DNA of 64,000 bases, taken from NCBI GenBank assembly GCA_932521025.1, contig OW051473.1, positions 6,758,001 through 6,822,000 on the forward strand, in the 5' to 3' direction. Below the pieces are notes generated by a model. The model had not been told where the DNA came from and did not search any database. It saw only the letters and a list, made by a program, of their open reading frames with translations. A program made the position numbers and the translations under genes. Of this stretch, positions 16,481 to 28,937 are shown one piece after another. Source of the stretch: Oscheius onirici (lineage: Eukaryota; Nematoda; Chromadorea; Rhabditida; Rhabditidae). Within the stretch, counting starts at the first letter, position 1. Each line of letters begins with the position of its first letter.

Positions 16481-18313
16481 CTACGCTAGAAGTGGCGTTG
16501 TCTCATCTTTGTCCGTGTTCTGAAATCTCAATACATTGTTGTTTTCGGAGAACTTACACAATGTTTCTTGTAGTATTCTTCTGCGTTGCATGTTTTTGTT
16601 TCCAGAAGGTTTCTAAATTGTTTTTTAAGAATTCACATCCTCTTACTTGTACAGATAAACCAGCAAAGCTGGCTGGAAAAAGGCAAGGACAATATATGGA
16701 AATGGAGGAAAGAAATTGAAAGCATACGGCACTGTGAATGTCAGCATCGTCTTACCAAATGATGTTAAAAGGTTGTACATCTGACAATGTTTACTCCAGG
16801 TGGTATTGAAAAAATTACCTGCGCAATGGTTGTTCTAGCTTCCGGTGGTGCAAGTTCGTACAAAAGTAAAGTTTGCAGCGCTGAAACTCCTAAAACAGCA
16901 AAAATTGTCGACAAGGCGTCGTTTGCGATTCCTATAACAGATTGGTGAGACTTTCTCGCGGTCTTACCAAGAACTTTCGTAAGTTCAGAAGGCTCCGAAA
17001 AGAAGGACATTGTCAAAGCGACAAGACTTACCAATGTTTTCAAGTATCTGAGAAAAGTTGCGTAAAACCAGAGAATTTTCACTCACAAAACAATTCCAGA
17101 CGCCAGCACCATGAACCTTCTTCCAAAATGATCAATGGCATATGAGCTTACCAAATACAATGGCAAAGTTATTATGCGTTGAATAGAGCCAATAGACATG
17201 ATCTGAAAAGTGGTTTATCCGTCAAAGCACTTCCTACTGTATCAGGAGTGAAGCCGAAAAACTGATGCAGTCGTGTATAGAACAAATTTTCTATCTGGCC
17301 TGGAGCTATGACGAAAAATGATTCGATTATGACCATGATTATAGTGACCTAAATTTTGAGATGTTCAGGTTCTTCTCAAGGCCCACATTTTTCAAGTAGG
17401 GATTGCTAATGATCGCCTTCCACGATTTTTTCCTAACTTCTACTGTTTTAGAGGCAGTGGGAAATGAACCTAAAACTGCCATTACAACAATATAAAAGCA
17501 GTAGTTACCTTCTGATCCATGATAAAATTGTAGAGATCGTTTAAACTCGTCTACATTTCCTTCATTCTGTAGCTGTACCGGTGACTTTGGTGTAAACGAA
17601 AGAATTGCGCTTGGAATCAATGATGTGATCAAAGCGATCACAGGAACTAGATACCACCAAGCATCATTCCCCAGAAATGTCGGTCTGGTGAGATTTAAGG
17701 CAAATATATGACCGACAGTTGAACCAAACATGATCAGCACTGCTGCAGAACCTTAACATTGTGGTCATGAAACCAACTGTGTAATGTCAACCTCGTTGTT
17801 CGATTGGTGCCAGTTCTGATAAATACAAAGTAGTGGCCAGAAAGCTAAATACCATCGTGCTGCCCATCAGGACGCAGGAGATCAAAAATAGCTCAAAGGA
17901 CGGCACAAAATATGCAAGCAGCTGAAGAGCGGCTATCGCTGTCACTATGTACAATCTGAAACAGCTCGAGTATTCGTAAAGTTTCAGAAACTCACTTTAA
18001 GTTTATGGAAACATAACGCGCTCCTTTTGTATGTATGAGTGGAATTAGGAAAAAGTAACTCAAAACATTTCCAATTGTATAGCACTGAGTTGCAACAGAC
18101 CACACTGTAGATAGACTGAACTGATTTCTTAGGAAAAAGTAACGTGTCTTACCCAAAATTTCCCAAGTAGCTACCATAGTGTCGATGGAAAGACTCATTA
18201 AACATAGTATCCAATGAATCAGGAATATTTGCTAACAAAGAGCTTTCTAGCATTAGTGAGAGGTTCGTTAGCATGAAGCACAGTACAGTTATTGATAATC
18301 CGAGAGTGTACAT
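16481..18313 (-). CDS. SLC2-type (sugar porter) MFS transporter
   Basis: Twelve-helix membrane transporter; 13 exons close in phase to about 464 residues. Exons: 18313-18153, 18115-17996, 17955-17792, 17751-17509, 17469-17387, 17348-17238, 17202-17087, 17047-16968, 16931-16819, 16780-16756, 16731-16647, 16612-16558, 16519-16481. The ATG at 18313 is the first Met after an in-frame stop. Family marks are YLSELAPIEQRG after TM4, KSPVQLQNEG where SLC2 proteins have PESPxxL, HFGRR in the central loop, YELAPPEAR, and LLETKTC where PETKGR is expected. The external loop before TM2 has an N-glycosylation site (NES). The protein ends DETTPLLA, an acidic di-leucine type endosomal/lysosomal sorting signal. 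The substrate cannot be read from sequence; an SLC22-like organic ion transporter is the alternative. Confidence 0.85.
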
Positions 18314-18500
18314 TTCTACAATGATATGTTTGAAGACAAAAATGCAGAATGCAAAGAATCACCACACAAAAGGCCTAGATAAAAGGTTGCGCCCTCAAGA
18401 ATTCTTTGTGTCTCGTGCAACTGATAAAATTTACTCCACACATGATGTGTGTTGCGGGGTCTGAAGATCACAAAAGCAAAGTGGAATCATTTATTATTCT

Positions 18501-21500
18501 TCATTTTCCAGTTTTTCTCAAAGGCGGAACTGCAGGGAGATTCTCTCCTAGAGTTAGGGTTCCTTTCCTCAGAGTCGGAGGTTTTGTCGGAAAGGATTCT
18601 GCAAACAAATCTTCATCAGTACTGTTTGCCGTTGGTTTCTTTAAAGTCAGGTCCGCCTTTTTCTGTGCACTAGATGCATTACCCTGAAAATGATCACATT
18701 AGCTCCGCTTTAGATTGGCAGCACACCGTGGCTGTTCCATTGGACGAGGTTTCGTTTATCTCTTCTCGGTGCTTATGAATGACAGTCGTTGTTATCTTTC
18801 TCCGCGTTTTTACCACCCTATGCACAGTTGTTCCATTAGGGTAGGTAAACTCTTCTACATGCTCGTCGCCGTCACCATCATCCGAAGTCTGAAAACATAA
18901 AATTCAAATTGCAAATAGACATTCAAATTGCAAAAACGACCGGCGGATATTTCGACATTATGTGATTTTCGTTAATCCAAAATAGAAAAAACTGCTTCAA
19001 AAACTTACTGATTGTTCTTGCCACTCTCGGTACTTTTTCTCTTTTTTTGCCATCTCCTCTTTCAATTTCTTCAACTCTTCCATCGGGCTCAAGGTGGTTG
19101 TAGTTGTTGGCTCCGTGGTTGTCGTCGTTGTAGTCATTGTCGTTGTCGTTGTAGTAGTAGGCGTTGTTGTGGTAGTAGTTGTAGTTTTTGAGGTCGTTGT
19201 TGGAGTTGTTGTACTTGGCTCTGTTGTAGTCGTAGTTGGAGAAGTAGTTTTCTCCGCCGATGTCACGGTCTGTTCTGCAGTTGTAGGCTGAGCTTCTGAA
19301 CTCGGTTATTCGGCACGTAGACTACGATCACGTACCTGTTATGGTGGTCGGTAACAGTTGGGGAATATCAGCTGCCATTTGTTTCAGTAACTCTGGATCT
19401 ACTGCTGGCTTCTTCTTGTTTTTAAAAGTGTCTGTCACTGTTGAATCCTCGTCTATTCTATTAAGCGTGTCAGTATCGTCTACTGTCCTATTCTTGAAAT
19501 GTTTGTTTTGATCCACAACTTCTGATGCTTGATTGATCAAAGGCAAATCGGTTGCGTTCAACATTTCAAAATTCGGAGCCATGGTTGTAGAAGTGGCGTT
19601 GGCGATATCATCTTGAGTGATTAAAACGTCGGTTTTGTTTTTTACAACGTCTTTGCCGTCCGAAACTTTTGTACTCGGCGGAGACATATCAGCAGCAAAA
19701 CCAGCACCAAGGGCCTCGAGACCAGGTGGCAGGCCATGCAGTTTCATTGGATTTGGAGGAGGCAGTGCTTCAATTGGAGGTGGAGGCGGTGCCATTCCTT
19801 CATCTGGAGTAGGAAGACCAGGCTGTGATTTTGGAGATCCTAGATTTGTTTGCGGCCTCATAGGTGGAGAAGCCGTAACTTGGGATTCACTGGGATGTGT
19901 TGGCACCCGAGAATTTGCCAAATCAGCCATTAGTGGAGGTGTCACAACAAGCATTAACTGTGGATCAGGCTCTCCGGTTTCGGTAGGCCCGCTTGGTGGA
20001 CCATTGTGAGGAGAAGAATAGCCTTCAGGATGTCCATAGCCACCACCACTTTGTTCCTGGAATGGTCCAACAGCCAAGAACTTATCCAGCGGTGGTTGAA
20101 ATGGTCCCATCAAGGCTGACATTTCGAACGCTCCGTGGTTTGTGGAAATTTCAACGACCGACATTCCAGGGTCTAGAATTATGTGAGGAATTCCATCATT
20201 AATTTTGAGATTGTGATGTCGCGCTGTCAGTCCAATCTGTAAGCAAAAATTTGCAGAATGCAAGAGAATCCAACCTGTTGACCGTTGTTTTGAATCACCA
20301 AGTAAGAGTTCTGTGTGTTGGATTTCACTTTTCCCTCGTTAGACATTTCCAAGTCAGTGTTCAACGCTGTGATCTAAAAAGTTTGTGGGTATTTTTTAAG
20401 AGTGAGACTTGCCATAACGCCATCAGCAGCTACTGGCTTACCAGCAATGCTCATTTGACCACCATTACGGTCGATATGGGTCCAACAAAAGTTAGATTTT
20501 TAAGAAGCATCAATTTGACTAACTTGGCTAACTGTCCTGCCTGAATAGCCACTCCGTCTACATAGACACAAACTCTAGTGTTTTCGTCTTTCAACAACAC
20601 AAAAATTTCGTTTTCTTTCATGGTTACCTGAAACAGCGTTTAAAACTCCGGTGGAACTTACATTAAACGGAGCAGTTTCCGTTTTGACCGTGATTGTATA
20701 CTTATCTGTCCAAATTTCAATAAAACGATAAGTTGGATCCATTCGGACGTATTTCCCAGCATACTGAAAGTAGACAACGGCGGCAACATAACAAATGACA
20801 GCATGGTACGGTTTATCCACAGCTAACGTATACTGTATGCAATAGTTACTATAAACTACCTTCAATACGTAACTCCCTCTCTCCATCGGGACATGTATCA
20901 GCTACAAAAGTAATCAATTTCTGTATGTTGTTGTTCCACGTTTCCGCTTCTATCCCAATCTTCTTGCCGCCAATTCCCTGAACACAAAGTGAAACTCACC
21001 TCGCTAAAAAGAGTACCTGAACTTTCAGAGCACCATCGTCAAAAGAAAAGTTGGCTGCTCCGAAAACATTGTGTTCAAGTGATGAGAAGCCGCTCTGTCC
21101 TCTATCAGTCATAAGAGATGCCTGAAGTCAGTGTTTTCCGCAGTAGAAGACACAGCTTACATCTCCCTTACCACCTTGACTATGGATTTGAATTATTCCC
21201 TGAATATTGAAATAGCCTTCAGGATGATCCGCTGTTGCTTTCGAGGACGAATCAACGTTGTTGAGATTAAGCAGAGAGTGCTCAGACCACATGGAACCTT
21301 TGACATCGCTAGAGAAGATCAGTATTTTAAAGCTGCTCCTACCGTTCTGTGTAATCAATCCTGTTCTCGTCAGAGTCTACAACAGTCCCGCCTTCGAGAT
21401 TTACGCGTGACTCGAATGCGAATACCTGGGACAAGATTTTCTTGGTCAAGCAGGCACCTTACCTGAACATGTTGCGAAGGAACGCTTTGACGTCTCAATC

Positions 21501-21561
21501 TCCTGCTTCTGTAGCTACCCGCCAACGATAATACAGAAAATATAAAAATAAGCACCCGCAT
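18501..21561 (-). CDS. Secreted Pro/Thr-rich extracellular protein
   Basis: Starts at 21561 with a signal peptide (MRVLIFIFSVLSLAGSY) and a basic RSRRLRRQS stretch that may be a propeptide site. Exons include 21561-21463, 21425-21343, 21308-21161, 21121-21017, several between 20990 and 20413 (two junctions uncertain), 20373-20275, 20236-19336, 19295-19009, 18888-18727 and 18683-18501. The N-terminal half is a beta-rich globular part faintly like von Willebrand D or ITIH C-terminal modules. The 300-codon exon is very rich in Pro and Gly with N-glycosylation sites. A mucin-like Thr block follows, then a charged helix (EELKKLKEEMAKKEKK) and a polar tail with NGT sites. No transmembrane helix seen. 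Probably a cuticle or surface matrix protein, by composition only. One intron (20374-20412) uses GC-AG. Confidence 0.7.
19085..19255 (-). repeat. Threonine-codon (ACN) repeat, mucin-like
   Basis: Mixed ACA/ACC/ACT/ACG codons encode long Thr runs broken by Pro, Ser, Glu and Lys. Synonymous variation shows it is held at protein level, not a pure triplet repeat. The opposite strand is open as a poly-Val frame, which I treat as a shadow. Confidence 0.85.
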
Positions 21562-23045
21562 TCAATCTAGAAAATACGAAAATTGACAGGTATAGAAGTA
21601 GATTTATAGAGGAACAATATTGTTCCACTTAGGAACAAAAGCATCACGTTGAAGGCTTTTTTTCATTCATCGGCTGCCAATTCGTGAAACGGACCTGTCT
21701 ATTCTTACACTGTCAGTTCTATTCAGGGCAATTGCTTGCGTCAATTGCATGGTTAGCTCCATAGGATAGTTAATTTGGCAAACTGCAACTCAAGAAATTT
21801 TATATCACAAAAGGTGACACATTTTCAATGACCAAAACTGGGAGTTTGATACTTTTGTTGCGCTTGATTTAGTTCCAGAACATGTTCAAGGAGTGAGACC
21901 GCCAATTAATTTCTCTAGGTGAAACGTCATTTAAATCATTTTCTGATGTCTTTTATCCAACGAAATTTCTGTTATAAAACATACGATGGTAGGTCAAAAT
22001 TCCATTGAGTTTGAAATAGAATTGCTGCCCGTTGCAAATCCCGATTTAGATGTTCCATTCTCGTTTTGGTTTTGTTTGCGTGAATGCTGGCCGGATGTTG
22101 GCGTTGCGTGGCCTCGAAATGTCCCCGACCACAAACAGACGCTCCAGAATGTAAAGGTAAGTAGTGACCATTTATTGTTTCTTCTTCCCGCTCATTTCAA
22201 TCAGTTGACACCTCTGTCACGAAAATAGCTTGTTCAGTCTGTACCCGGCCATCAGCCTTGGCTAGTTTAATGAGTAATGGCCAACATACGGTTGTCACAT
22301 TCTTTGACACCTCGTGATCCAGAGAATAGGTGGTATATGGTCTCTCGGGTTCATTCTGTCTTAACCAGCTGTTTCGGAGCGAGAATCAGTTTTTCTTTAC
22401 AACTTACTTTTGATAACTCTGGTGGCGTTCTCGCCAATTGATTTGGTCATTCACTGCATGATACCCGGTAAAAACAAGCTACTAAAACGAGCGCTTCATT
22501 TTGAAATGGCATTCCTTCTTGCGCACAGTCATTTGTCCATTTTCGTACTTGCCACCTCTTGTTACCTTACCTTCTCCCCATTTTTCATCTTACTAGATTG
22601 CACGGCATGTCGACGGATGAGATAAACGGCGGGAGACGACAAGCCCATCGAAAAATTTGTCCAACCTTAAATGGAACGCCTTTCGGCCCCGGTCAACCGC
22701 GAACCCCCCTTTCTCGATTCCGCCCATTGCCGACCGGCATTCAAGGCGGAGTCTTTGCATATGCTAACATGGCTCGGCAAACTGTTGTAAATGGCTACAT
22801 TGGCGGTATCCTCTTCGTTCCTAAGGCTGCTTGTTTCCGACGACACAATTAGTGAGAGCATGCTCTGACCTTGTCTTGTCTGTCCTCAGCGCAGAAGTCA
22901 CCCTCTTCTGTGTCCTTTGTTCGAGATTTGCCTTCGAGAATAACCAGTCCCTCACAGTCCTAATTACTGTTGTTCCTGGTCCCTATTGATACCTCTTCCT
23001 TTCGTTCTTTCCTCCTAAAAACACTATTTCAGATCACAAAAATAC
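21562..23045. other. Divergent intergenic region
   Basis: Separates the minus-strand secreted gene from the plus-strand cuticlin gene, so it should hold both promoters. No supported exon; the open frames near 21986 and 22559 lack plausible splice partners. Confidence 0.5.
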
Positions 23046-25613
23046 ATGATTGTGAGGTGGTTAGCAGGTCTTTCATTTGTAAGTGAGGAAACACTGGTAT
23101 ATTCTCCTATTTTCAGGTTTACCTTTGTTTGTCCGATACTATCGACAACGGTCTTTCAAGTAAGTTGCACTGATTTTTTTCACGTTCAATCAGGACAAGC
23201 AATCTCTTCGACGTGTGCCTGAACCCCTTTAAATTTATCTTGTCTGGCTTATCTCGTCCTCGTTACAAGGGTTGTTCGACTGTAAAACTCCCGCCAAAAT
23301 TTTTATTTCTTCATGGTTCGGTTACGCTCTTCAGTCAGGCAAAAAGACCAATTGTCCCGCTTGAACAACCGTTAATACCATCCGTCGAGATTCATTTTGG
23401 GCAGCGAAGAAGACATTTTCGGAACACATCCAGACCATAATCGACCAAAGGAATCTGAATTTTTCTTTCAGGCCCTCCAGTAGTGGAATGCGGCAGGGAA
23501 AGTCTAACAATTCGCTTTGGTACTCAAAATGTTTTTGAGGGCCATGCCTATGTCAAGGGGCATTATGGGCAAGTTTTTGACTTCACTGCTTAACGAGTAA
23601 GTTTTTAGTAATAGAAAATGTCGAAGAGATGCCACCTTACAACGAGGAGTCAATTTAACGGTTCGCTTTGATGACTGCGATGTACTCCGACAACGATCTG
23701 TAAGTCTTAAGTCTAGTATGTAAGTTTTACATCGTCCTTGGATCATTGGACTTGACCTCAAGCCTGATTGTTCCTCGCGACCTTAATCTAATGAAATTTC
23801 ATAACGAGTCAAAACCTCAAAGGACACCGCTAAAGTTGAGGCTTTCTAGTGGACAAAGGGCAAACATTTGAACAAATTTGCAACTCTGGAAAAGTAGTCT
23901 TACAGTTTGACAGCTGAAGAAAACTTAATTTTTCGTGTTGTTTTACGAAAGTATACAAATCATTTGTTTCTTATAATTAGCTGACCCATAAGTGTGCCTA
24001 AACCGTTTGTTAATCACACTTTTTTTTCCGAAAAGGGTCGATTGCAATCCGGTAACTTTTTTCCAACCAAATTACACAGCAAAGTCAGTTTCCCGCGTGA
24101 GCATATCACGCAGCCTACGAGACGCTTTTGCGATACAACAAGGGTCAAGAGGGGGACACAATGCAACGTTGGCCAGTCCAAGGTTGTCAGCCGATAGAGC
24201 CACTTGGCTATTTCCTCGAGAGTGCCAGCTTAGCGTATCAGCGACCGGTTTTTCTATGTAAATTACCGTGTTCGGAAAAAAATGTGAGGGTTACTACCTT
24301 TTGCAGAGCAATCCCAAAGGAATTTTGGTCACATCTACAGTCATTGTCACCTTTCACCCAATGTTCATAACCAAGATCGACAAATCGTATAAGGTGCAAT
24401 GCTTCTATGCAGAAATGGAAAAATCTGTGACGAACCAATTGGACGTGAAGTTGGTCTTTTTGAAAGGACGATGATTTACGACGATTTTTAGAGAAGGCAA
24501 AGATATGGAGTCCAATTTGATGGTTGTAGTTGGAGGTCCAAAGCAGCTTCATGATATCCCTCGGGCTGGAAAGTAATTCTGATTCCTTTTCAAGCAATAA
24601 TTTCCAATTGCAGGAATCTTACTGGTGAAGATGTCATCCCAATTGATCACACCGAAATCAATGTTCCTCTGCCAGATTGCAAGTACCAGGTATGAGTGTG
24701 ACTCACTCAATTACATGCAATTACCCTCTGCCGTGAAACTAGCCACAAAACAAGAATGAATTGAATGAAAAGCTTTGGCAAAATGTATAATTGCTTTTTC
24801 TAGGTTCTTACCGAGTCGCGCAATGGCGAGCCAGTCAAGTTTGCCACAGTAGGTCAGAAAGTCTACCACGAGTGGTCTTGCGAGGACATTAGCAAGTCGG
24901 ATCAAAGTAGGTCATGAGTCATGTCAAAAGGCGAAATAAGCGTTCAAGGCTCTTCACAACTCTTCTGTGCCACTGTTCATTCATGCATGGTTAGAGAAGA
25001 AGGTGGTAAGGAAGTTCAACTGTTGGACGAGAATGGCTGTGCTGTGGACAAGTACCTTTTGAACAACTTGGATTACACCTCTGATCTTACTGGTGGTCAA
25101 ATTTCTCAAGTAAAATGCCTTTCAATTTGATAATTCTCAGAGTTTAGGTTTTTAAATTCGCCGACCAGAATTCGCTTTTCTTCCAATGCCAAATTCGTCT
25201 CAGTGTCAAGGACGATGGCCAATGTGTGGTAAATAAGTCTAATATATCGTGGAAAATGACCATTTTTCAGAGGTCGTCCGACCATTGTCCGCCTGCTTTG
25301 AGAGGCAAGCGTTCAGTGAAAGAAGAGAACAACAAGGGAGAAGTTGATGTAATTTCTCAGCACATGACAGTCTTTGACATCGATGAACCCATCAGTAAGT
25401 GAAAACAATGACTAAAACCAACATTTTTCAGATTCCGATGCTGCCAAAGAGCTCACAATGCCCTCAACTTGGACAGGAGGTGACGTTTGTCTCTCTCCTT
25501 TGGTGGCCGGTTCATTGCTGTCAGTTCTTCTCTCTCTTGTTCTTGTTACAGCCATTTCCCTTGGATTGTTACTGCTTCGACCCAGAACAGTGGTCGCAAA
25601 ACTTTCCGGCTAA
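23046..25613 (+). CDS. Cuticlin-like ZP-domain membrane protein
   Basis: Precursor of an insoluble cuticle or apical matrix polymer. Twelve exons close in phase to about 402 residues: 23046-23078, 23117-23159, 23472-23568, 23615-23699, 24307-24449, 24492-24572, 24614-24689, 24804-24906, 24949-25109, 25148-25228, 25271-25394, 25432-25613. Signal peptide [17 protein letters not shown]. The ZP domain runs from [13 protein letters not shown] with [10 protein letters not shown], to [19 protein letters not shown] and [11 protein letters not shown], to [11 protein letters not shown] and FCATVHSC, ending at [14 protein letters not shown] is a consensus furin site, as in cuticlins. A single membrane helix ([16 protein letters not shown]) and a short basic tail follow. 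Intron 23569-23614 has a GC donor with perfect GCAAGT. The 607-base intron 23700-24306 is the longest in the gene. Confidence 0.93.
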
Positions 25614-25785
25614 AATACATATTCTGTTTGTATGTCGAAGCATATCACCACCCTTCTCCAAACATCTCTCATGACTTGATGTATTAGTTTTACTCCCCCC
25701 CCCCCAATCTCTTGCCCGCCCCATTGGTATGCATTGTGATCTTCACTTATTGTGCCTAAACAATTGAAAAAGTTCATTCTTTTAC

Positions 25786-28700
25786 TTACAATGTACAAAA
25801 AACTAGACCCTTAAATAACCTAAGCTTCAACTGTAGGAAGCAATGGCAGGCCGTATGAAATTGCGATTCATCGCACCGGAGAATAGAAACGAATACATAA
25901 AATTGTACACAAATACAAAAGGTAAGGTTGGAATGTGCCGAGTAAAAAATCTCTTTTGAAAGAGTTTTTGATGAAAATTTGTAACTCGGAAAGCGGAAGG
26001 CACAACACTCTAGCTCGTAATCTGTCTGACAACGCGCGATGCTTAAATTTCCTCTGGGTTTCTCTTCTAGATGGGGTTCTACTATCAAATGTGTGTCTAA
26101 AGGCGGGAAGACTCCTTGTTCTCTCCCTCGGGCTTTGGCTTGGCAGGCAACGGAGGTTTCATCCGCGGTGGTGGTGCCTCAACTGCCACAACTGTTCTGA
26201 ACAAAAGAGAAATGAAAACACAATAGTTGAACTTTTACCTATTATTGTCATCAGTAATTCCAACATTGGTATCCAGCAGCACAGTCGGCTTTCGAATTGA
26301 TGGAGATTTTGCCAATGGATTTTCAATCACCAGCGGTTGAGTACGAGGCGCTGGATGTGGACTGTCATGGTGAATAGCCATATTGTAGCTGACAGGACGC
26401 GGGTTGGCCATTTCCGCGAGCTGACGCATGGCCTAAATGTGAACTTTTGGTAAATCAAGTAGTTTAGGTACCGGTGGTGGAGGACGACTAGGGCGACGCT
26501 CGGTGTTGCTGCGTGATAGAGACTCTTCGGTGTAGTCATCAAAAGAATCCAGAGAATCAAAAGACTCTTCTCGGTTTCCCATCCCCGAATGTCCTCTATC
26601 CATACTCGAAGATCCATCTTCTCCTCCATGGAAAGGCTGATGATTGTTGGCGTGATGAGCGTATATCTTTGCAGCTTCGGCACGATTGACGGTGGTCCAG
26701 TCATCGGCCAGATCGATGAGCGGAGGATCTTAAAAAGGTGCTTTGATGAACAATCAGAAAAAGAATACCTGAGGTTCGAGCTGTGTTAATGGTTGGTGGT
26801 GGAGGAGCCTTTTCTTTTGGACGAGATCTCGGAGATTGGAAGGAGCGGGCCGAGTTGTTACGATTCAACTTTGATGGATCATCAATTTCCAACATCAACT
26901 GCTCTTTCGTCCTGTCGACAAGTCTCATCGGAGGAGAGTCACCGTTTGTTGTCGCAACACCGAAAAGACGCTGGCCATTTTTGAGCAGAGTCTCTACAAT
27001 CTAAATGAAACATTAAGCGAGGTTCTCAGAAAACGCTAACCTTGGTTCCAATAGCATTGTTCCCCTCAATGTCTCCTCCCAACAGATTCGGACCGAACAC
27101 AATGGCCAAATTTCCGGCGTTCATTCTAAAGAATCTTTGAATTCATATTGAATTATAGCTCTTACGATGTGTACTCCTGGTATTGAAGTAGTTCCACCAA
27201 GAAGTTAACGAGATATGTAAGATTGTCACGATGTGCCGGAGGAAGCTGGAAGATGCATTGCTCAATAGCTTTTAGACGATCCTCTCCATCCAGTCTGAAC
27301 TTTCAATGAGAACAATAGAAATAATTCTCTACCTGGCTGCATTCATCCAGTCGTTATGCAGACGATGAGTGAGCAGAGGATCCGGAAGTTCACGAAGGTA
27401 GCACTTCAAGACACTACACACAGAGTGTGGGTCAAATTGATAAGCACGTTCATCACTCTGTCATCCAAATGGCTAATGAAATGTATATGAGCCTTACATC
27501 AATTTGTCCAGCATCAAAAGCTGCCTTCATACGACGAATTTTTGTATTGTTTCCACTGACTCGGAAGACTCCCTTTTCTCTCAAGCCATTTAGGCGCAAC
27601 ATGTCGCAGCATCGCTCCAGAACAAGAGCAATTCGGGTCTGCGAGTGACGCAGATGCTCAGTTAAATCAATTCCGAAAACTGGGCGTGGGCGAGCATTGT
27701 CTAAAGAATGGAAATGAAACAGTCGCTTTACTTCTTACCAATGTCTCTTCGTATCTCCGGCAGTATCATCTCAATAGTTCTGAGTGCGAAACGATGATAT
27801 TCGAGTTGTTCCTCCAAAAAGGACGTAAAAATCTGAAAAATACCTTCTCTGTTCCATGTTTTTACAGCTGAATGCGGGCATGGTTTGCAAAACTGTTTGT
27901 ACTAGCCTGTTTTGTGCTAAATTAGTTCTTCCGCGAGTCACATAATATTTTTGTCAGTCATTGATAGTTTAGAGCAAAAATATCGAAAAGATAGAACTAA
28001 CCTTGCCGATTTCCTGCTCTCGAGAAACCAAAGTATAGATATCGGTGATTGTACTGTCCTAAAATAGGAAAAATGAATATATTTGAGGAAAATACTGCCT
28101 TCTGGCTTTCCAGTTTCTGTTGAGCTACATCAATATTCTCTTGAAGGTGTGGCGACTGATGATCAGACTTTTCCTGGGCTCGTTTGGCAATGTCGACGTC
28201 TGAGAAGAGTATTTGAAAGTAAAGTTTAAAAAATTGTACCTGTGTAGCAGTTGTTGAGCTTTTCTCGACTCTTTGCGAGACTTTTGTCAAACTCTAACAA
28301 AGGAGAGAGATCATCGATAACCCGCTTTTCGATCATCATGTCATGCTTCACCTGAAAGTTTTCTCATGAGTTTCGCAATGTTTTTCCGTCCTGTAAAGAC
28401 TGGCTGATGAAGTCACGCTTGCTCACAAAATAGTGACAGGATAAAATTTGCGAAACTGTCAAGAAAATTCAAGATGTAAAGCTAATTGGAAAACGAAGAA
28501 TACCCGTTCTTCCAAAATGTACTGCATAGTAGATCCAATCTTGTTCATGACCTTGTGCATGCAGGTCGTATGAAGACTTTCTAGCTCTGCAGCTCCGTCT
28601 CGAAGATCGGCGATTAGGACAGATTCTTCTAGCTTTTTCTGAAAAAAATATGAAATACAAAGATCAAACGGAAACTACCCTTCGTTTATCGACATTTTCC

Positions 28701-28937
28701 TCTTTGAAGCCAGTTTTTATGGTGTTGGCCACGTTTTTCTTGTACGTCTGTATGACATTCATCAGTTTGGCGTTTCTCGTCTCGAGGTTGTGAATGATCC
28801 GCAAATCGTCATCTTCGTCCTTTTTCGAGGAACTAAAAATAAGAAATAAAGTTCGAAAAATGAAAAAAAACTCACTTGACTAGGTTGTGTTTGAGTCGGC
28901 GGATTTTTTGTCCGACATCCTTCTTGGCCTTCTCCAT
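25786..28937 (-). CDS. BAR-RhoGAP protein (RICH/nadrin, SH3BP1 type)
   Basis: Membrane-curving GTPase activator for Cdc42/Rac at endocytic and junctional membranes (family knowledge). Begins at 28937 with MEKAKKDVGQKIRRLKHNLV. A helical BAR domain follows to about 27990 (NLETRNAKLMNVIQTYKKN; SPHLQENIDVAQQKLESQ). The RhoGAP domain (about 27720-27020) has GVFRVSGN with the arginine finger, a helix with KAIEQCIFQLPPAH, and NLAIVFGPNLLGG. The C-terminus is long, Ser/Pro-rich and unstructured, with several PxxP motifs such as APPPPT and PPRMKPPLPAKPKP that would bind SH3 domains. The frame stays open past that motif to a stop at 25786-25788; the last 80 or so residues look atypical, so a nearer, spliced stop is possible. 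It is convergent with the cuticlin gene, 172 bases apart. Confidence 0.88.

Noticed and set aside
19094-19291. Poly-valine open frame on the plus strand
   Set aside because: It is the complement of the Thr-codon repeat of the secreted protein.
24907-24930. Apparent 24-base intron in the ZP gene
   Set aside because: A better acceptor at 24947-24948 keeps the same frame and gives a normal 42-base intron.
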